A stretch of 64,000 bases of DNA from Uloborus plumipes (Eukaryota; Arthropoda; Arachnida; Araneae; Uloboridae), in the NCBI GenBank assembly GCA_038373865.1, contig JAXGGA010004702.1, positions 1-64,000 on the forward strand. Direction: 5' to 3'. Positions 25,701-34,705 of this stretch are shown here, one piece after another. Numbering within the stretch: the first letter of the stretch is position 1; each line of letters begins with the position of its first letter. The notes below the pieces were generated by a model. It searched no databases and was not told the DNA's origin. It saw nothing but the letters and a program-made list of their open reading frames with translations. The translations under genes were made by a program, and so were the position numbers.

Positions 25701-28700
25701 TTTTTAATTGCTCCATTACATTAATTGCAATTTGCAAAGAGATTATATATATATATTTTTTATTTAATAGGTATTTTCATTATTACCAATTTAAAGTCTT
25801 CAAGTTTTGACTGTCAAAAGAACAATTAGATGTCTTTTTAGTTGTACATTCAAATTAGTCGGGAAATTTTAACCAAAATAATGACTGTTAAAGCCAAGGA
25901 AAATCTTTGTTACAGCAAAAAATACTTTAAATTGCCTTTCAAAATGCTAAAACTCAAAAATATAAATGTGTTCATCGATTTTTTAACAATTTATGCCTTA
26001 CAAACATGCAAATAATCAAAATTTGTACTAGCAATTCATCTGGTTTTATGTTACAAAAATGTATTCTGCTTTCTCTTTTTGTTTCTCCTGCTTTTCCGCA
26101 ATGAAAGGTTGGTGAGTCTAAATAGATAAGTTAAACTTTAAATCAGTTTATTTGAACCACGATTTGTATAATCATGAGACACATAAGTGCATATTTAACC
26201 CATATTATATGTCAGTTTATAAAAAAAGAATGATATAAGCATTAGATTAATTTTGTAAATGTTCCAACACTTGTAAAAAAAATTGCTTTGTATTTTTGCT
26301 CAGCATGTTTTACATTGTTCATGTTTTAAGAAATAATAAATAATATAGAAAACCACAATGGTAGATATTTAGAGATTGTTATTTATTTTCAGAACTGCTG
26401 TAAAATAACGGCCTACTTATCAAAGTACAAAAAAAAAAACTTTCAGTCTACAATCTTTCTGCATCCTGCAGTAGAATAAGTGCCCCCCCCCTCCTTCTTT
26501 TTCTTCAACATTTTTTTTCAGTTTTATTATGAAGTAAATAAATAAAATCTCTCTTTATTTTCATTTGAATTTATGTTTAAAAATATAGATTCACTGTATA
26601 GCCCATAAATAAGTTAATAAATCATTTAAACAACTTGTAGTAAAAATAACCAGTAATAAATAATCTAGTGATAAAAATGAACATTTTATAATTCTAAAAT
26701 ATAGTTTTAAAGCATGTTCTTTTCTTTGAGTTGGAACATTATTCTCCAATTAGTGAAATGCTGCGATTTTAACCTTCAAGTTCACGAAATTCCAAACAAT
26801 TTTCAACTTTTTTGCTTTCCTTTGACATTGACTCTTGATAGCTTTGTTAAGTAAAGACTTGGTTGTTACTTTTGCCAGATAGCCATAGTGACTTGTAAAC
26901 ATTAGTTTAATTCAATTTAATGCATCCATAAAGTTTGAGACATTTTTTGGTCTTACTCTCCATACTCATAATAATTTTAAAATTCATCATTTTGTTCTCC
27001 AGACATGCCACATTAGCTCTTTATTTAACTTTTTAATGTTTATTTTATTTATTTAGTATTATTTTTAAAAACAATACTCGGTTCTTATGTTCACAATCAT
27101 AAGATCTAATTTAGGTCAGCATAATATGTACAATTAATTATTCACAAGAAAGTAGGTGCTGCATAGAACAACCAACGGCTAGCACATTGATTGTGCATGG
27201 AGATTCATATGACCTTTAATGCCATAAAGCTCATTTTGATATATTGGATGAAATTCAGAATTCTTGAGAATAATGTAGAATGTATTTTATTATTTTTTCA
27301 TTATCATAATTTTATTGTAAAAATACTTTTCTAGGAGTTAGTGTCTCATATTCAGAAATAGCTCATGGGAAGACAACAAACAGTGGATGTGGCACATGGC
27401 CCAGGCCTTCTCCTGGAGGTGGAGCTCCTACTACTCTTTCTCCCCCGTCCTCTTCCGTAGAGCCTTCACCCACCACAACTCCAGTCACTCCATCTGTGCT
27501 GTATGCAGACTTAGCCCAAATTCGGGAAGAACTTTCAGAACCAAGTTACGCTAACACAGAAATCACATCCAATCATGGTAAGCTTGCTTATGAACTATTT
27601 GGGCTCAAATAATGGGCTTAAAAAAAGAAACTCTGGTTCCGCAAAAAATTCTGCCCCCTCTTATCCCCGATCATTTCCATCTCTTGTTGAATACTTAAAA
27701 AAATCTGAAAGATAGTTTCACTTGTCATAGTGTGAAAGCTCTTGTGTCTGTTGCAGCACTTTTAGCACTGGGATACTTTTCCTGAGATCTGTACATGTAA
27801 CTTGAACTTGTTATTAATTACATTTATATCTTTTCACTGAATATGAACATTTTTCAAAGCAATGTAAATTCAAGTTTGATATCAGTGTTGTATTTTTTAG
27901 TTTTAAATTTTCCTGCTCCCATTTAGCCCTTCATACTATTTTTTCCCCCTTTCTAGTACTCGTATTTAAAAAAAAAAAACTTAGTTAGCAGTTATGTTAT
28001 TAACATTATCTTAATGTATGATCAAATTTGTGCTGTGTAGTACAAGCTCTTGGCAATTTATTTACTTATTTATTTGTTTAGTTCAAACTTAAATTTCAAC
28101 TTATTTTTTATTCTCAAGACCATCTAACCGAATCCTAATATTTAACAATTTTATGTTTCTAAGGTTATAATGTTTCTATTAAAAGGTGTTGTCAAATGAC
28201 GAAAAGACGAAAAAATCCACAAATACTGTACACAATCAGTAGACTAAAAGTAGTCATAAAAGTGAGAAGTTCATTATCTGAAGAAACTTAATATTCAAAG
28301 AAAAGAAACGCGAAAAGCGTAAAAAGCAATCATGATCTATTATCAGAAATAACTGATTGCCATTAGCAATACTCAGTGCATATTGTCATTAAATGTATTT
28401 ACTTAAAGTTATGTTTAATTAATGTGTAGTATTTCTTAGTTCTCTCTTTAAAGAAGGCATAAGTTGTAAAAGTTATTCCAGTATTTTATCTATGACTAAA
28501 AACACGTGCAACGTCTTGTACATTTGAGTTATAGCGACCAAATCAAAAGGTTATAACAAACGTCAACTATATTTTTGAAATTTGCATTTTTTACAGTAGG
28601 ATTTTAAACAAGGTTTCAAGAATCAAGATTTATTTTATTACTTACCTTCTAATGATTGAACGAGTAAATTTTAACCTTTTTTTTTCAGCCGGGTCTCAAG

Positions 28701-31700
28701 TAAATCGAACCTCCATCGAAGTTGGTTTACCATCTTCATCTTCACCGCAACAAGCCCTTGCCCATATTTCAAAACTAGAAAAGAGGTACAAAGCTTCCCG
28801 TATACTAAAATAGTTATGGAGAACTTGTTAGTAAAGAGCATTTTCGTTCATTTGTTTTGCATCAGTTTACAATGTTTTCTGAGTCCTGTGCTACTTTCAT
28901 GGATTTTGTGTATGATGAGAAGATGATTGCAATAGTAATAAATTATTTTTTATCTGTAATAAAAAGGTGCTTTTCATTTTCAATGTTATAGAATTGAACC
29001 TTGCACTTTCTTTAAATAAAAATACATTTTAAATAACATTTTGAACTATGATGAGATTTTTCCACTGTGTATTGTAGTGAAAGCACGAGGAGAAGAGGTA
29101 TAGTACTGCTGTGATAAGTTGAGCTATGACCTTGAAAATGTTTACCACTTTTTGGGAAGTTCAGCAGGAAAATGACCTTGTTATTAGTGCAGATTTGAGT
29201 TGGAATACTTAAGAAAAACAACTAGGAAAGTGACCCAACTCAGCTCAGCACCAATTTCTTCTTCCTTATTACCTGAAAAAGAGGTAAACATTGTTGAAGT
29301 GATAGCTCAACTTATTACTCAAACTATACTTTGTTAATACCTTTTAAAAAACTTTAATAGATTCTTTTATTCTCCCAGTATAATGTAAAAAGCCAGGTTT
29401 ACACTTTCAATGAAAACTAAACATTATAAATTAAAAGATGTTAACTATATTGCAAAAGACGGTCTAGCAGCAGATACTTTTATTCATTTCATAAACTTTT
29501 CCAATTAAATTAGGCACAATTTTCTTAAGAGTTCATTCATACCATCATATAATTAGTTTATGTTAATTACTTCCACTTGGTAATTCAAAGAAAAACTGAG
29601 ATTTGGGCTATTGGTAAGGTTTAACCTGCGCACAACTACTTTTGCAAAATAAGTACAATCGGGGGAAAATAGATTTAGCAAACTGTTAAAATGTGTTCAG
29701 CTTTATAAATATGAGTTCGTCTGCCTTTGTAAGCTCTCAAATGTGTTTCACTTTCATTTAAGATTATGAGTAAAATCTTTGAATTTAGTAGCGAAAAAGC
29801 ATTTAATGGGAACTTTTTAAATTTGAAGTGGAAAATGAACCACGATGAGCCATTAATATATTAAGAGTCTAATTTTAAGCTTAAAAGCAAATACTGTTAC
29901 TTAACCTTTTGCATCGGGCTGTTCACATAGAAATTTTTCTTTCGACCCAAGTAGTACGACAGTTCAACAACAGATTTCTTTTCCATTGAAAAGAGAAGGT
30001 ATAAACTGTCGTACCAAACGTATGAAACCTTGAAAAAATCCCCAGCTCCAAAGTGTTCGAGTGAAAATTTCAACCCGTCCTCTAAACTAGACAAGACTTA
30101 TGGTACAACATATGTACCGCCCGGTTCCTAAAGGTTAATAAAAGTTGGATAGTTTCAAAAAGTAGAATTAAAATATACGTTTATGTGACATGTGTTGAGA
30201 AGGTCATAGATAATTGCTTATTAGTCCTCTAAGATAAAGTATAAAATAAAGTTGCAGGCATCAGTAAATTTTAGTCAAGACTAAACAAAGTATACACATA
30301 AAAATTATGTAAATTGTCAAAATTAGTTCACACTTACTTATAAGAAAGCTTTCTGATATGCAGCTGTTCTAGCAAGTTCTTAAATTTAGCCGCTGATCTT
30401 GTGGACTACGAATTTTTGATAGTCTGGAACAGATGACTAAAAAATGTTTTTGATCGCGCCAGTAGTCTTAATAAAACAGTCCTATTTACATTTCGTTCTG
30501 TAATAAACAATCCAATTTCATAAAAAATGTTTTTATATGCTATTTAGCTATGTAGTTTTATGTGTGTATGCACATACATTTAGTGTAAATGCATGTATAT
30601 ATAATACAGTCAATCCTCGATATAAGGTTCACTGTTTTATGAAGTCCTTTTCTAAAGTTCCCTGCCCAATGAATAAAAGTTCTATGTTATGGATTATTGG
30701 GCATATGATCAAGTTTTAAAAACCTTAATCATTATGAGGCCACTTTAATTTGACATTGGATGGATAACTTCAGTGCCGCACTGACAGTTTCAAGAATTTT
30801 TTGGGGTATGTGACCTTTTATTTGCGAAAAGGCACTTAATCTATTAAGGTAGAGGAGAGATTTTTTGCCATGCCCTTCAGCAGAAAATTTCTTTATTTAC
30901 TAAAAAGTAGGGATTACAACCATGATGCAAAGAGAAGCATTGACGCAACCAGAAGCACTTCAAAGCATTAAATCTACATAATGAAAAATTTTTTTAGCCA
31001 TGAAAGAACTTAAAACACTTTTAGAAAATACAAAACTTAAAAACATTACAAAAATGAAGCCAAAATTTCAACTATCCTGTATTATGAATTATTTTAAATT
31101 AATACTTTGTTGGAGCATATTTGTATACTTTATTCCAATTAAAAATGTAAAAAATAATACAAATTTTCATTAATTTTGATTCAGTTATGAAATAATAACC
31201 TAATAAACTGATATTGTTTTAATTTATTAAAATTTACTTAGAAGTATACTATTCATTTGCATGTTTATTCATTGACAAATACGTATGAATCTATTATAAG
31301 GTCATTCCGCTTATAAGGTCATTTTGGTGAAGTCCCAAGAAGTGACCTTATATCAAGGTCCGACTGTATATACATGAGTGGTATGTATGAAAAATATCAA
31401 ATATTTTTGTTTCTGCTCATTTTTCCCATGAAGTTTAATGTGGATACTTTAAATCCAAACAATAAAAAATCAAATTTTCTTAACCATAGTTTGCTGGTCT
31501 AGTTAAGTACATTAGGTTCTCTTTTTCTTTACATATAATGGTCTAAACCAGGGCTTCCCAAATTTTATAGCCGGAGCGTCATTGTATTTAACAATATTCA
31601 GTGCAGGTGCCTACCTTTAGAATGTATTGACACTTGTAATTTGTGGTTAATTTTATTTAAAGTAATTTTACTAGGGGGGAGTCAGAAGGTCATTGCTGTT

Positions 31701-33283
31701 TTTTTTTTTTTTTTCTAATGATAGGATTTTTTTTACAGTACTTAAGTTACAAATTCTGGCATTCAAAAACCCAACTGAGTAGACAAATGTACAGGTAACA
31801 CAAGATTAAATTCCAAATTGAGCATCAAATTGATCGGAAAAAGTAGGGTTTTAACTGGCACAACTTTAATACAGTAACCCCTTGTTGTATTACTCATTTG
31901 TATGTGCTTTTCTTTTGTCCTCCAAAAAATATTTGCATGTTAAAAGTTTTTTTTCATTTGGTATCACAGGAAAAAAAAGGTATATTTCTCATAAATAGTA
32001 TTTTCTTGTACTTTAAATCAAAGAACCGGACTGGCATCTTTTTTCCATGTATTAAATTTGTTCCAACTTAAAGTGCCTTTCAATTGGTGTTGCACAGTAA
32101 AACATTAAAATATTTTATTTTACTTTTGTTTCATTTTAAAAGAAAAATTAGTCAACTTATTTTCCTTTATTTTTATTTGAAAAAAAAAGTCTTAAATATG
32201 GCAATAAACTATGTAATCTTTTTGTAAGTGTATGTATCATTAATTTGTTCATTAATTGAATTGTTACTTTTTATGACCTCTGTTACATCACTTTTTTTAT
32301 CTCCTAACAAGTAACAAGGGTTTTACTGTATATTGGGTTAACTTTTGATTGCTAGAGTCGAATATCAAGATCAGCATCTAGACAGCTTTAATATATAATT
32401 TTGGTGGTATAGACTAGAAATCCAGATTTGTATTGGTGAGCCGTGGCAAATGGGGGAAAAAGGCTTTATGTTTCCAACCAGGGATTTACACTTTTTGTCC
32501 TGATGAAGTCAAAAGTGGGAGTAAGCAAAGACTGGCAGTTATTGTAAAATATTACGATCCAAATAAAAATTCTCGGTGCTAAAAAAATTATTTCTCATAT
32601 CTTGTAGGAAAATGCAGTGTTACATGATTTCTGAAAAAAAGTTGTTCTAAAAGTCATTAGTCATCAAGGTATTTTTTAGTCTCCCTGGATTTACCACATC
32701 CTGGGGCATAACTATCCTGTAAGGTGAATCTCAAGGTGCAGCCTGAAGATAGGTCTATCAAACATTCATTTTCACATGACGACATACTGCACAATTTTGT
32801 TATAGCAGAAAACCGTTTGACTATCTATGCATAATCTTGCAACATTGTACCTCGAAACATCGGCTAGTAGTGCTCGAAGGACAACTCCATACTTGAACGG
32901 TGAACATCCTGGTTTCCAAATGCAAAAGTATTATTTAAGTAATATTTGACTTTTTAAATCCTTTTTGAAAAGTTAGTTGCGCACCTCCAAGGGGTCGTCG
33001 GGTAACAGTTTAGGAAGCCCTGGTCTAAACAAATGAAGAGTTAAATTTCTATTTTGTAATTTTTGTTTAATTTTACAGGTTTCGGTTTGGAAAACCTCTA
33101 GATGCTCTTGAAAACAAAGAGAACAATCGAGTTAGTTATGAAAACTTGCACATGGACCATATAGCGGCACTAATAGGTGAAGGATATGCACAAAATGAAG
33201 TTATCCGAGCATTAGGTATAGCTAGAAATGACCTTCAGATGGCAAGAGATATATTACATGAGTTTGTAACTAAGCGGAAATGA
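1627..33283 (+). CDS. CBL: CBL-type E3 ubiquitin-protein ligase, 3' eleven exons (5' partial)
   Basis: CBL proteins bind phosphotyrosine on activated receptor kinases through an N-terminal TKB module and ubiquitylate them through a RING finger. Join of 1627-1773, 6600-6731, 15172-15309, 15391-15610, 15699-15863, 18174-18248, 23857-23999, 24383-24468, 27335-27577, 28689-28785 and 33079-33283. All junctions are AG/GT and the phases close to 549 codons plus TGA. Numbering from the first full codon: EF-hand/SH2 part of the TKB to about residue 150 (FRLSCTR, phosphotyrosine-binding Arg97), linker Tyr174 in [10 protein letters not shown] (equivalent of human Tyr371), RING Cys184-Cys222 ([17 protein letters not shown]), Pro/Ser-rich tail about 268-480, and UBA about 507-545. 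The tail has PPPVPPR (SH3 class II and PxxxPR consensus) and YxN motifs SYANT and SYENL. The four-helix bundle and start codon must lie upstream of the window. Family assignment is essentially certain; alternative splicing was not assessed. Confidence 0.96.
2936..3312. repeat. Repeated palindromic word GTAACAGACATGAC
   Basis: The 14-mer GTAACAGACATGAC occurs at 2961-2974, 3116-3129 and 3297-3310, and inverted (GTCATGTCTGTTAC) at 2939-2952. The first two form a hairpin of 14-bp arms with an 8-nt loop. Probably the internal or subterminal part of an unidentified transposon; I could not fix its ends. Confidence 0.55.
4288..5334 (-). CDS. Tc1/mariner transposase, copy 1
   Basis: A 348-aa cut-and-paste transposase, full length for the family. 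N-terminal paired-like helix-turn-helix ([11 protein letters not shown] about 35-44), GRPP linker at 62-65, second HTH to about 110, then the RNase H-like domain with catalytic Asp157 (WSDESRF), Asp248 (DNAPCH) and Glu285 (NPIEHLW). Asp248 and Glu285 are 36 residues apart, not the 34 of classical Tc1, which points to a DD36E-type group. Differs from copy 2 by R6Q, N265S, N280D, P345S and Q347R (copy 1 residue first). Position 280 lies in the strongly conserved SPDxNPIE motif and is Asn here, so this copy may be weakened. Three tandem Met codons open the frame; which is used is unknown. Confidence 0.95.
   Translation of the reverse strand: MMMTARRELTDFERGMLVGARRMGHAISEIVREFNIPRSTVSRVCREYEISGITSHHGQRSGRPPALKDRDRRRLQRVVNSNRQATLRQITVEINVGRTMDVSARTVRRNLDFLGYSSRRPTRVPLLTERHRLQRLSWAREHIGWSLDEWKTVAWSDESRFQLVRADGRVRVWRRPHEAMDPNCQQGTVQAGGGSVMVWAVFSWHGLGPLVRLDRTLTGNAYVQLLGDHLQPFMDFMYPNNDGIFMDDNAPCHRATTVRNWFEENSGQFQRMIWPPRSPNMNPIEHLWDTIERSVRAQNPAPSTLSQLWTSIETAWLNIPAEDFQRLVESMPRRVVALRRAKGGPTQY
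5397..5402 (-). promoter_or_regulatory. Transposase TATA box, copy 1
   Basis: TATAAA on the minus strand, about 65 bp upstream of the transposase ATG. A TCATTTC initiator-like match lies about 30 bp downstream of it. Placement suits a core promoter; no expression data. Confidence 0.5.
6600..6731 (+). CDS. CBL: CBL exon b: TKB, SH2-like start
   Basis: Reads [20 protein letters not shown] and continues to [17 protein letters not shown], the conserved entry into the SH2-like fold. Acceptor tttctag, donor ag|gttagt. Phase fits exon a (AG|A, Arg) and exon c (AG|T, Ser). Confidence 0.95.
7798..11962. mobile_element. hAT-type element nested in 7427-14986
   Basis: Ends AGGGCTCCCAA and TTGGGAGCCCT; the flanks gcattctt (7790-7797) and gcattctg (11963-11970) are an 8-bp duplication with one mismatch. 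Subterminal words GGTCCGTTTT/GTCCTCTTTT recur at both ends. Internal frames (for instance 8080-8364, 94 codons) match nothing I recognise. Itself interrupted by 10164-11748. Confidence 0.75.
10164..11748. mobile_element. hAT-type element, third nesting level
   Basis: Ends CAGTGCTCGAAATTAG and CTAATTTCGACCTCTG (14 of 16 complementary), perfect 8-bp duplication atcattaa (10156-10163, 11749-11756). 1585 bp, no transposase. Confidence 0.85.
12577..12750. mobile_element. pogo/Tigger-like MITE
   Basis: Ends CAATCAAGTCTCGATAACTT and the complement of CAGTCGAGTCTCAATAGCTC, 174 bp, TA on the right side. Sits inside the 7427-14986 hAT element. Confidence 0.55.
12909..13811. mobile_element. MITE with 24-bp terminal repeats and TA flanks
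   Basis: Left end TTTCAGCGAAAATGGTACAA and the complement of the right end, TTCCAGCCAAAATGGTACAA, match at 18 of 20 and run on through ATCA. Candidate TA duplication at 12907-12908 and 13812-13813. Inside, the word TCTGTTAC recurs three times (about 13314, 13493, 13652). 903 bp, non-coding. Confidence 0.6.
15172..15309 (+). CDS. CBL: CBL exon c: SH2-like core with phosphotyrosine-binding Arg
   Basis: Encodes [20 protein letters not shown] and on to LLDGYREG. It contains the Arg equivalent to human Arg294 and the Gly in WAIGYV whose human counterpart is a known loss-of-function site. The preceding 8.4-kb intron is almost entirely one nested transposon complex. Confidence 0.96.
15391..15610 (+). 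CDS. CBL: CBL exon d: linker helix and first half of RING
   Basis: Encodes the linker ([14 protein letters not shown]) with the two regulatory tyrosines and RING ligands CKIC...CGHLLCTPC, ending in TSWQ. The Trp needed for E2 contact in the family is present. Introns on both sides are short (81 and 88 bp). Confidence 0.97.
15699..15863 (+). CDS. CBL: CBL exon e: second half of RING and acidic tail
   Basis: Begins [20 protein letters not shown], completing the C3HC4 RING, then VVDPFDP and an acidic stretch DYDEDENFE. The donor is gag|gtaataag, and that same 8-mer is the target-site duplication of a hAT MITE that starts at the next base (15872). Confidence 0.96.
15872..16632. mobile_element. 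hAT MITE abutting the CBL exon e donor
   Basis: Ends TAGGGATGCACCGATAA and the complement TAGGAACGCACCGATTAA; perfect 8-bp duplication gtaataag at 15864-15871 and 16633-16640. Subterminal words CCGATTAATCGG recur at both ends. The left duplication is the splice donor itself. Confidence 0.93.
17482..17526 (-). ncRNA. Minimal type I hammerhead ribozyme, left arm
   Basis: Exact mirror of the 18006-18050 motif on the minus strand, all core nucleotides retained. Confidence 0.6.
17562..17651 (-). promoter_or_regulatory. Outward core promoter, left arm (mirror)
   Basis: Mirror image of the right-arm promoter: TATA at 17590-17597, initiator at 17562-17567, transcribing leftward, antisense to CBL. 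Confidence 0.6.
17881..17970 (+). promoter_or_regulatory. Outward core promoter, right arm
   Basis: Inverted CCAAT (ATTGG, 17881-17885), TATAAATA (17935-17942), an E-box CACGTG (17951-17956) and an arthropod initiator TCAGTT (17965-17970, predicted +1 at 17967). TATA to +1 is 32 bp, the expected spacing. It points toward CBL exon f. Confidence 0.6.
18006..18050 (+). ncRNA. Minimal type I hammerhead ribozyme, right arm
   Basis: CTGATGA (18009-18015), helix II AGGGGCT/AGCCTT with one bulged G, GAAA (18036-18039), then a tiny palindromic helix III ATAGCTAT and U at the predicted cleavage position (18047). Helix I starts GCA (18006-18008) with TGC (18048-18050) and is weak further out. The layout matches the very short helix III hammerheads of retroelements such as schistosome Sm-alpha. 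Self-cleavage is not shown. Confidence 0.6.
18174..18248 (+). CDS. CBL: CBL exon f: tail
   Basis: A 75-nt phase-0 exon reading [20 protein letters not shown] then SDGSR. Acceptor atgttttag, donor cgt|gtatgt. The sequence is not diagnostic alone, but phase and splice sites fit. The acceptor lies 27 bp after the right target-site copy of the ribozyme-bearing palindrome. Confidence 0.82.
18522..19478. mobile_element. hAT MITE, CAGGGTTGG ends
   Basis: Ends CAGGGTTGGG and CCAACCCTG, perfect 8-bp duplication actttaac (18514-18521, 19479-19486). Subterminal repeats of TTTTTGACATG/GTCAAAAACC at both ends. 957 bp, no coding capacity. Confidence 0.92.
20478..22891. repeat. 2.4-kb palindrome flanked by TTAA
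   Basis: Arms of about 1.15 kb are inverted copies at very high identity (the stretch 20830-21033 equals the complement of 22337-22540), around a spacer at about 21627-21718. TTAA at 20474-20477 and 22892-22895 could be a target duplication, followed by GAGCC/GGCTC. Frames inside are mirror pairs without similarity to proteins. Most likely a foldback-type element or a head-to-head duplication. Confidence 0.85.
21743..21799. repeat. Three 19-bp tandem units
   Basis: Three copies of ACCAAGAGGGCACAGCTGA (the second has one change) in the right arm of the palindrome. The left arm has only one unit (about 21583-21605). Confidence 0.9.
23857..23999 (+). CDS. CBL: CBL exon g: proline-rich tail with PPPVPPR
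   Basis: Ser/Pro-rich reading [20 protein letters not shown] then [17 protein letters not shown] matches the class II SH3 ligand PxxPxR, and PPVPPR with its preceding Pro also fits the CIN85/CD2AP consensus PxxxPR. Acceptor ttttgcag, donor ag|gtaatc. Confidence 0.88.
24000..24382. other. CBL intron g-h
   Basis: 383 bp, starts with a 20-nt poly-T shortly after the donor; nothing else seen. Confidence 0.7.
24383..24468 (+). CDS. CBL: CBL exon h: Ser/Thr-rich tail
   Basis: Reads [20 protein letters not shown] then [10 protein letters not shown]. Acceptor attgtaag with a weak pyrimidine tract, donor cag|gtaata. Phase agrees with exons g and i. Possible Ser/Thr phosphorylation region; no domain. 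Confidence 0.82.
24469..27334. other. CBL intron h-i
   Basis: 2.9 kb of AT-rich sequence. Contains a degenerate 43-bp tandem pair at about 25497-25583 and C-runs near 26483. No element with clear ends. Confidence 0.6.
25380..25720. repeat. Degenerate dispersed repeat with two tandem units
   Basis: The phrase gagaaataccaaatggcgca is followed about 43 bp later by aagaaataccaagcagcaca, each continuing ATAG(C/T)GTT. The block has a richer composition than its surroundings. Identity unknown. Confidence 0.4.
27335..27577 (+). CDS. CBL: CBL exon i: tail with two tyrosine motifs
   Basis: An 81-codon Ser/Pro/Thr-rich stretch ending [20 protein letters not shown] then [14 protein letters not shown] fits pYxN, the Grb2-SH2 type, and VLYADL is another candidate phosphosite. 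Acceptor ttttctag, donor atg|gtaagc. Confidence 0.88.
27578..28688. other. CBL intron i-j
   Basis: 1.1 kb, AT-rich, nothing recognised beyond homopolymer runs. Confidence 0.6.
28689..28785 (+). CDS. CBL: CBL exon j: tail
   Basis: Reads [20 protein letters not shown] then [13 protein letters not shown]. Acceptor ttttttcag, donor ag|gtacaa. The basic, helix-prone end leads into the last exon. Confidence 0.85.
29905..30134 (-). mobile_element. piggyBac-like MITE, copy A
   Basis: 230 bp flanked by TTAA (29901-29904, 30135-30138). Starts CCTTTTGCATCGGGCTG and ends CGGTTCCTAAAGG. It is the reverse complement of the copy at 57416 at roughly 80% identity. TTAA plus CCTTT is the piggyBac signature. 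Confidence 0.8.
30607..31366. mobile_element. pogo/Tigger-like non-autonomous element
   Basis: Starts CAGTCAATCCTCGATATAAG and ends CTTATATCAAGGTCCGACTG, flanked by TA (30605-30606, 31367-31368). 760 bp, no transposase. Confidence 0.75.
31549..33022. mobile_element. hAT-type element, CAGGGCTTCCCAA ends
   Basis: Ends CAGGGCTTCCCAAA and TTTAGGAAGCCCTG, perfect 8-bp duplication gtctaaac (31541-31548, 33023-33030). 1474 bp, no transposase frame. Ends 56 bp upstream of the last CBL exon. Confidence 0.92.
33079..33283 (+). CDS. CBL: CBL last exon k: UBA domain and stop
   Basis: Reads [20 protein letters not shown] then [20 protein letters not shown] and an end similar to vertebrate CBL ([16 protein letters not shown]), then TKRK and TGA at 33281-33283. 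The C-terminal three-helix UBA binds ubiquitin or dimerises in vertebrate CBLs. SYENL gives a pYxN motif. A UBA-bearing tail means this is a long-form CBL. Confidence 0.96.
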
Positions 33284-34699
33284 AATGCTAATGCTTTTCA
33301 AGGGTGTCTTTTTTAAAACTAGTCAATTTTCAAGTCAAACATACCATTGAGAGCACAGTGAGTGAAGCTGAATTGTGAAAGTCAAAAGATTATTTATCAA
33401 CAGATCTTGCTCAAAAATAAGAGATCAACTTCTGTCTATGCAATTATAAGCAAAAATGCTAAACAAGTTTTCCCACTCAATACTTTGAAAGTACAGAACA
33501 GTGAGGCATTTCATTTAAAACTAAAATGAAATTGCCCTTTCTGCTCATCGCTCAAGTTGAACAGAAAATGTAGTTGGCTGGCCAATTGCAACTTAAACTT
33601 ACCTGAGTCGTTAAATGCCACAAGTGGTATGAAGCATGTGGAGCCGGTTTTCTCCATATGTTGTGCTCTCTGGTGTTCTTTCTCGATTGCAACACTCTGA
33701 GATGATATGCACGTATCATATTCAGAAATGTATTAAAAGGTTTTATCCAATCAATGTAGTATAACCAACAACTGAAAAAACCTTGCCATTTTTGAAGCAC
33801 ATTTATTTTGAAACTAGTGATATGTTTTCATAAATTTATCGAGTCCTATTGAGATAAACTGGTGCCTCTAGGTGGCAGTTCACATTGTACCTACAATATT
33901 TTTTTATTTTTGCTGAATCTTTTAAAAATGGTATTAGATTGCTGTTCAGAAATGAACTCAAAGTGTTAGTTCATGCCATTCACTGTTTCCCCGCAAAACA
34001 GTACCTACTTTTTGGCAGGTCAATGGAATTTTTAAGAATTCATACTAATTATACTTTCATCTTTTCAAAAAAAAATTTAATTTTTAGCACTTCCCATGTT
34101 AATATATATTTCAGTTGTATAAGTAGGGTTAAATATTTGTTATCTGTGATGTTTTTGTAGAGAGAAAAGTATTTTAAGATTGCACAATATAAAAGTTGAT
34201 CCCAATTGAAAGTATTTGAAATGTTCTGAATTTGAATATGTGTACTATTGTCCCCTTTCCCCCCTTTGTCTTTGCGTTTCATGTTTTAATATTCAAGACT
34301 GTAAAGAAATTATTTTCATAAATATTAAAAGGAAACAAACAATTTTATAATTTAAGTTTTGTTTTATATTGTGCTAGTGTTTGTGAAAATGTTGCGTGTA
34401 TATTATTTATTGCATTGAGATGCTTTTTATGTTATTAATCAAAAGAGGAAAAAAATATGTACAGAAAATTTATTTGTAGAATTGGAGTTATTTGCAATTG
34501 TGTATGCTTTTGTCCTTGTCTTAAAATGCCTATAATTTTTGTGATATTGATCAGAGATGTAATGGTTAAGAATAACTGTTTATTTATTTACTTAAATTAT
34601 TTTAAAACTTCTTTCTTCTAACAAAGATGAATTGCAATTGTCTGCAATAACAAATTAGTACTTCATTTTCCTTTTAATTGGGTATTTGTGAAGCATTTT

Positions 34700-34705
34700 A
34701 ATAAA
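34700..34705 (+). terminator. Candidate CBL polyadenylation signal (proximal)
   Basis: AATAAA in cattttaataaaattat, 1.4 kb after the stop. It is one of several possible sites; no downstream GU-rich element is striking. Confidence 0.3.

Larger units (their letters stand above)
28786..33078. other. CBL intron j-k
   Basis: 4.3 kb holding a piggyBac-like MITE, a pogo-like element and a hAT element (entries below). 28786-29900 and 30139-30604 show nothing else. Confidence 0.65.

Noticed and set aside
32503..32520. Another hammerhead start (CCTGATGAAGTCAAAAG)
   Set aside because: No GAAA at the right distance and no helix II pairing.
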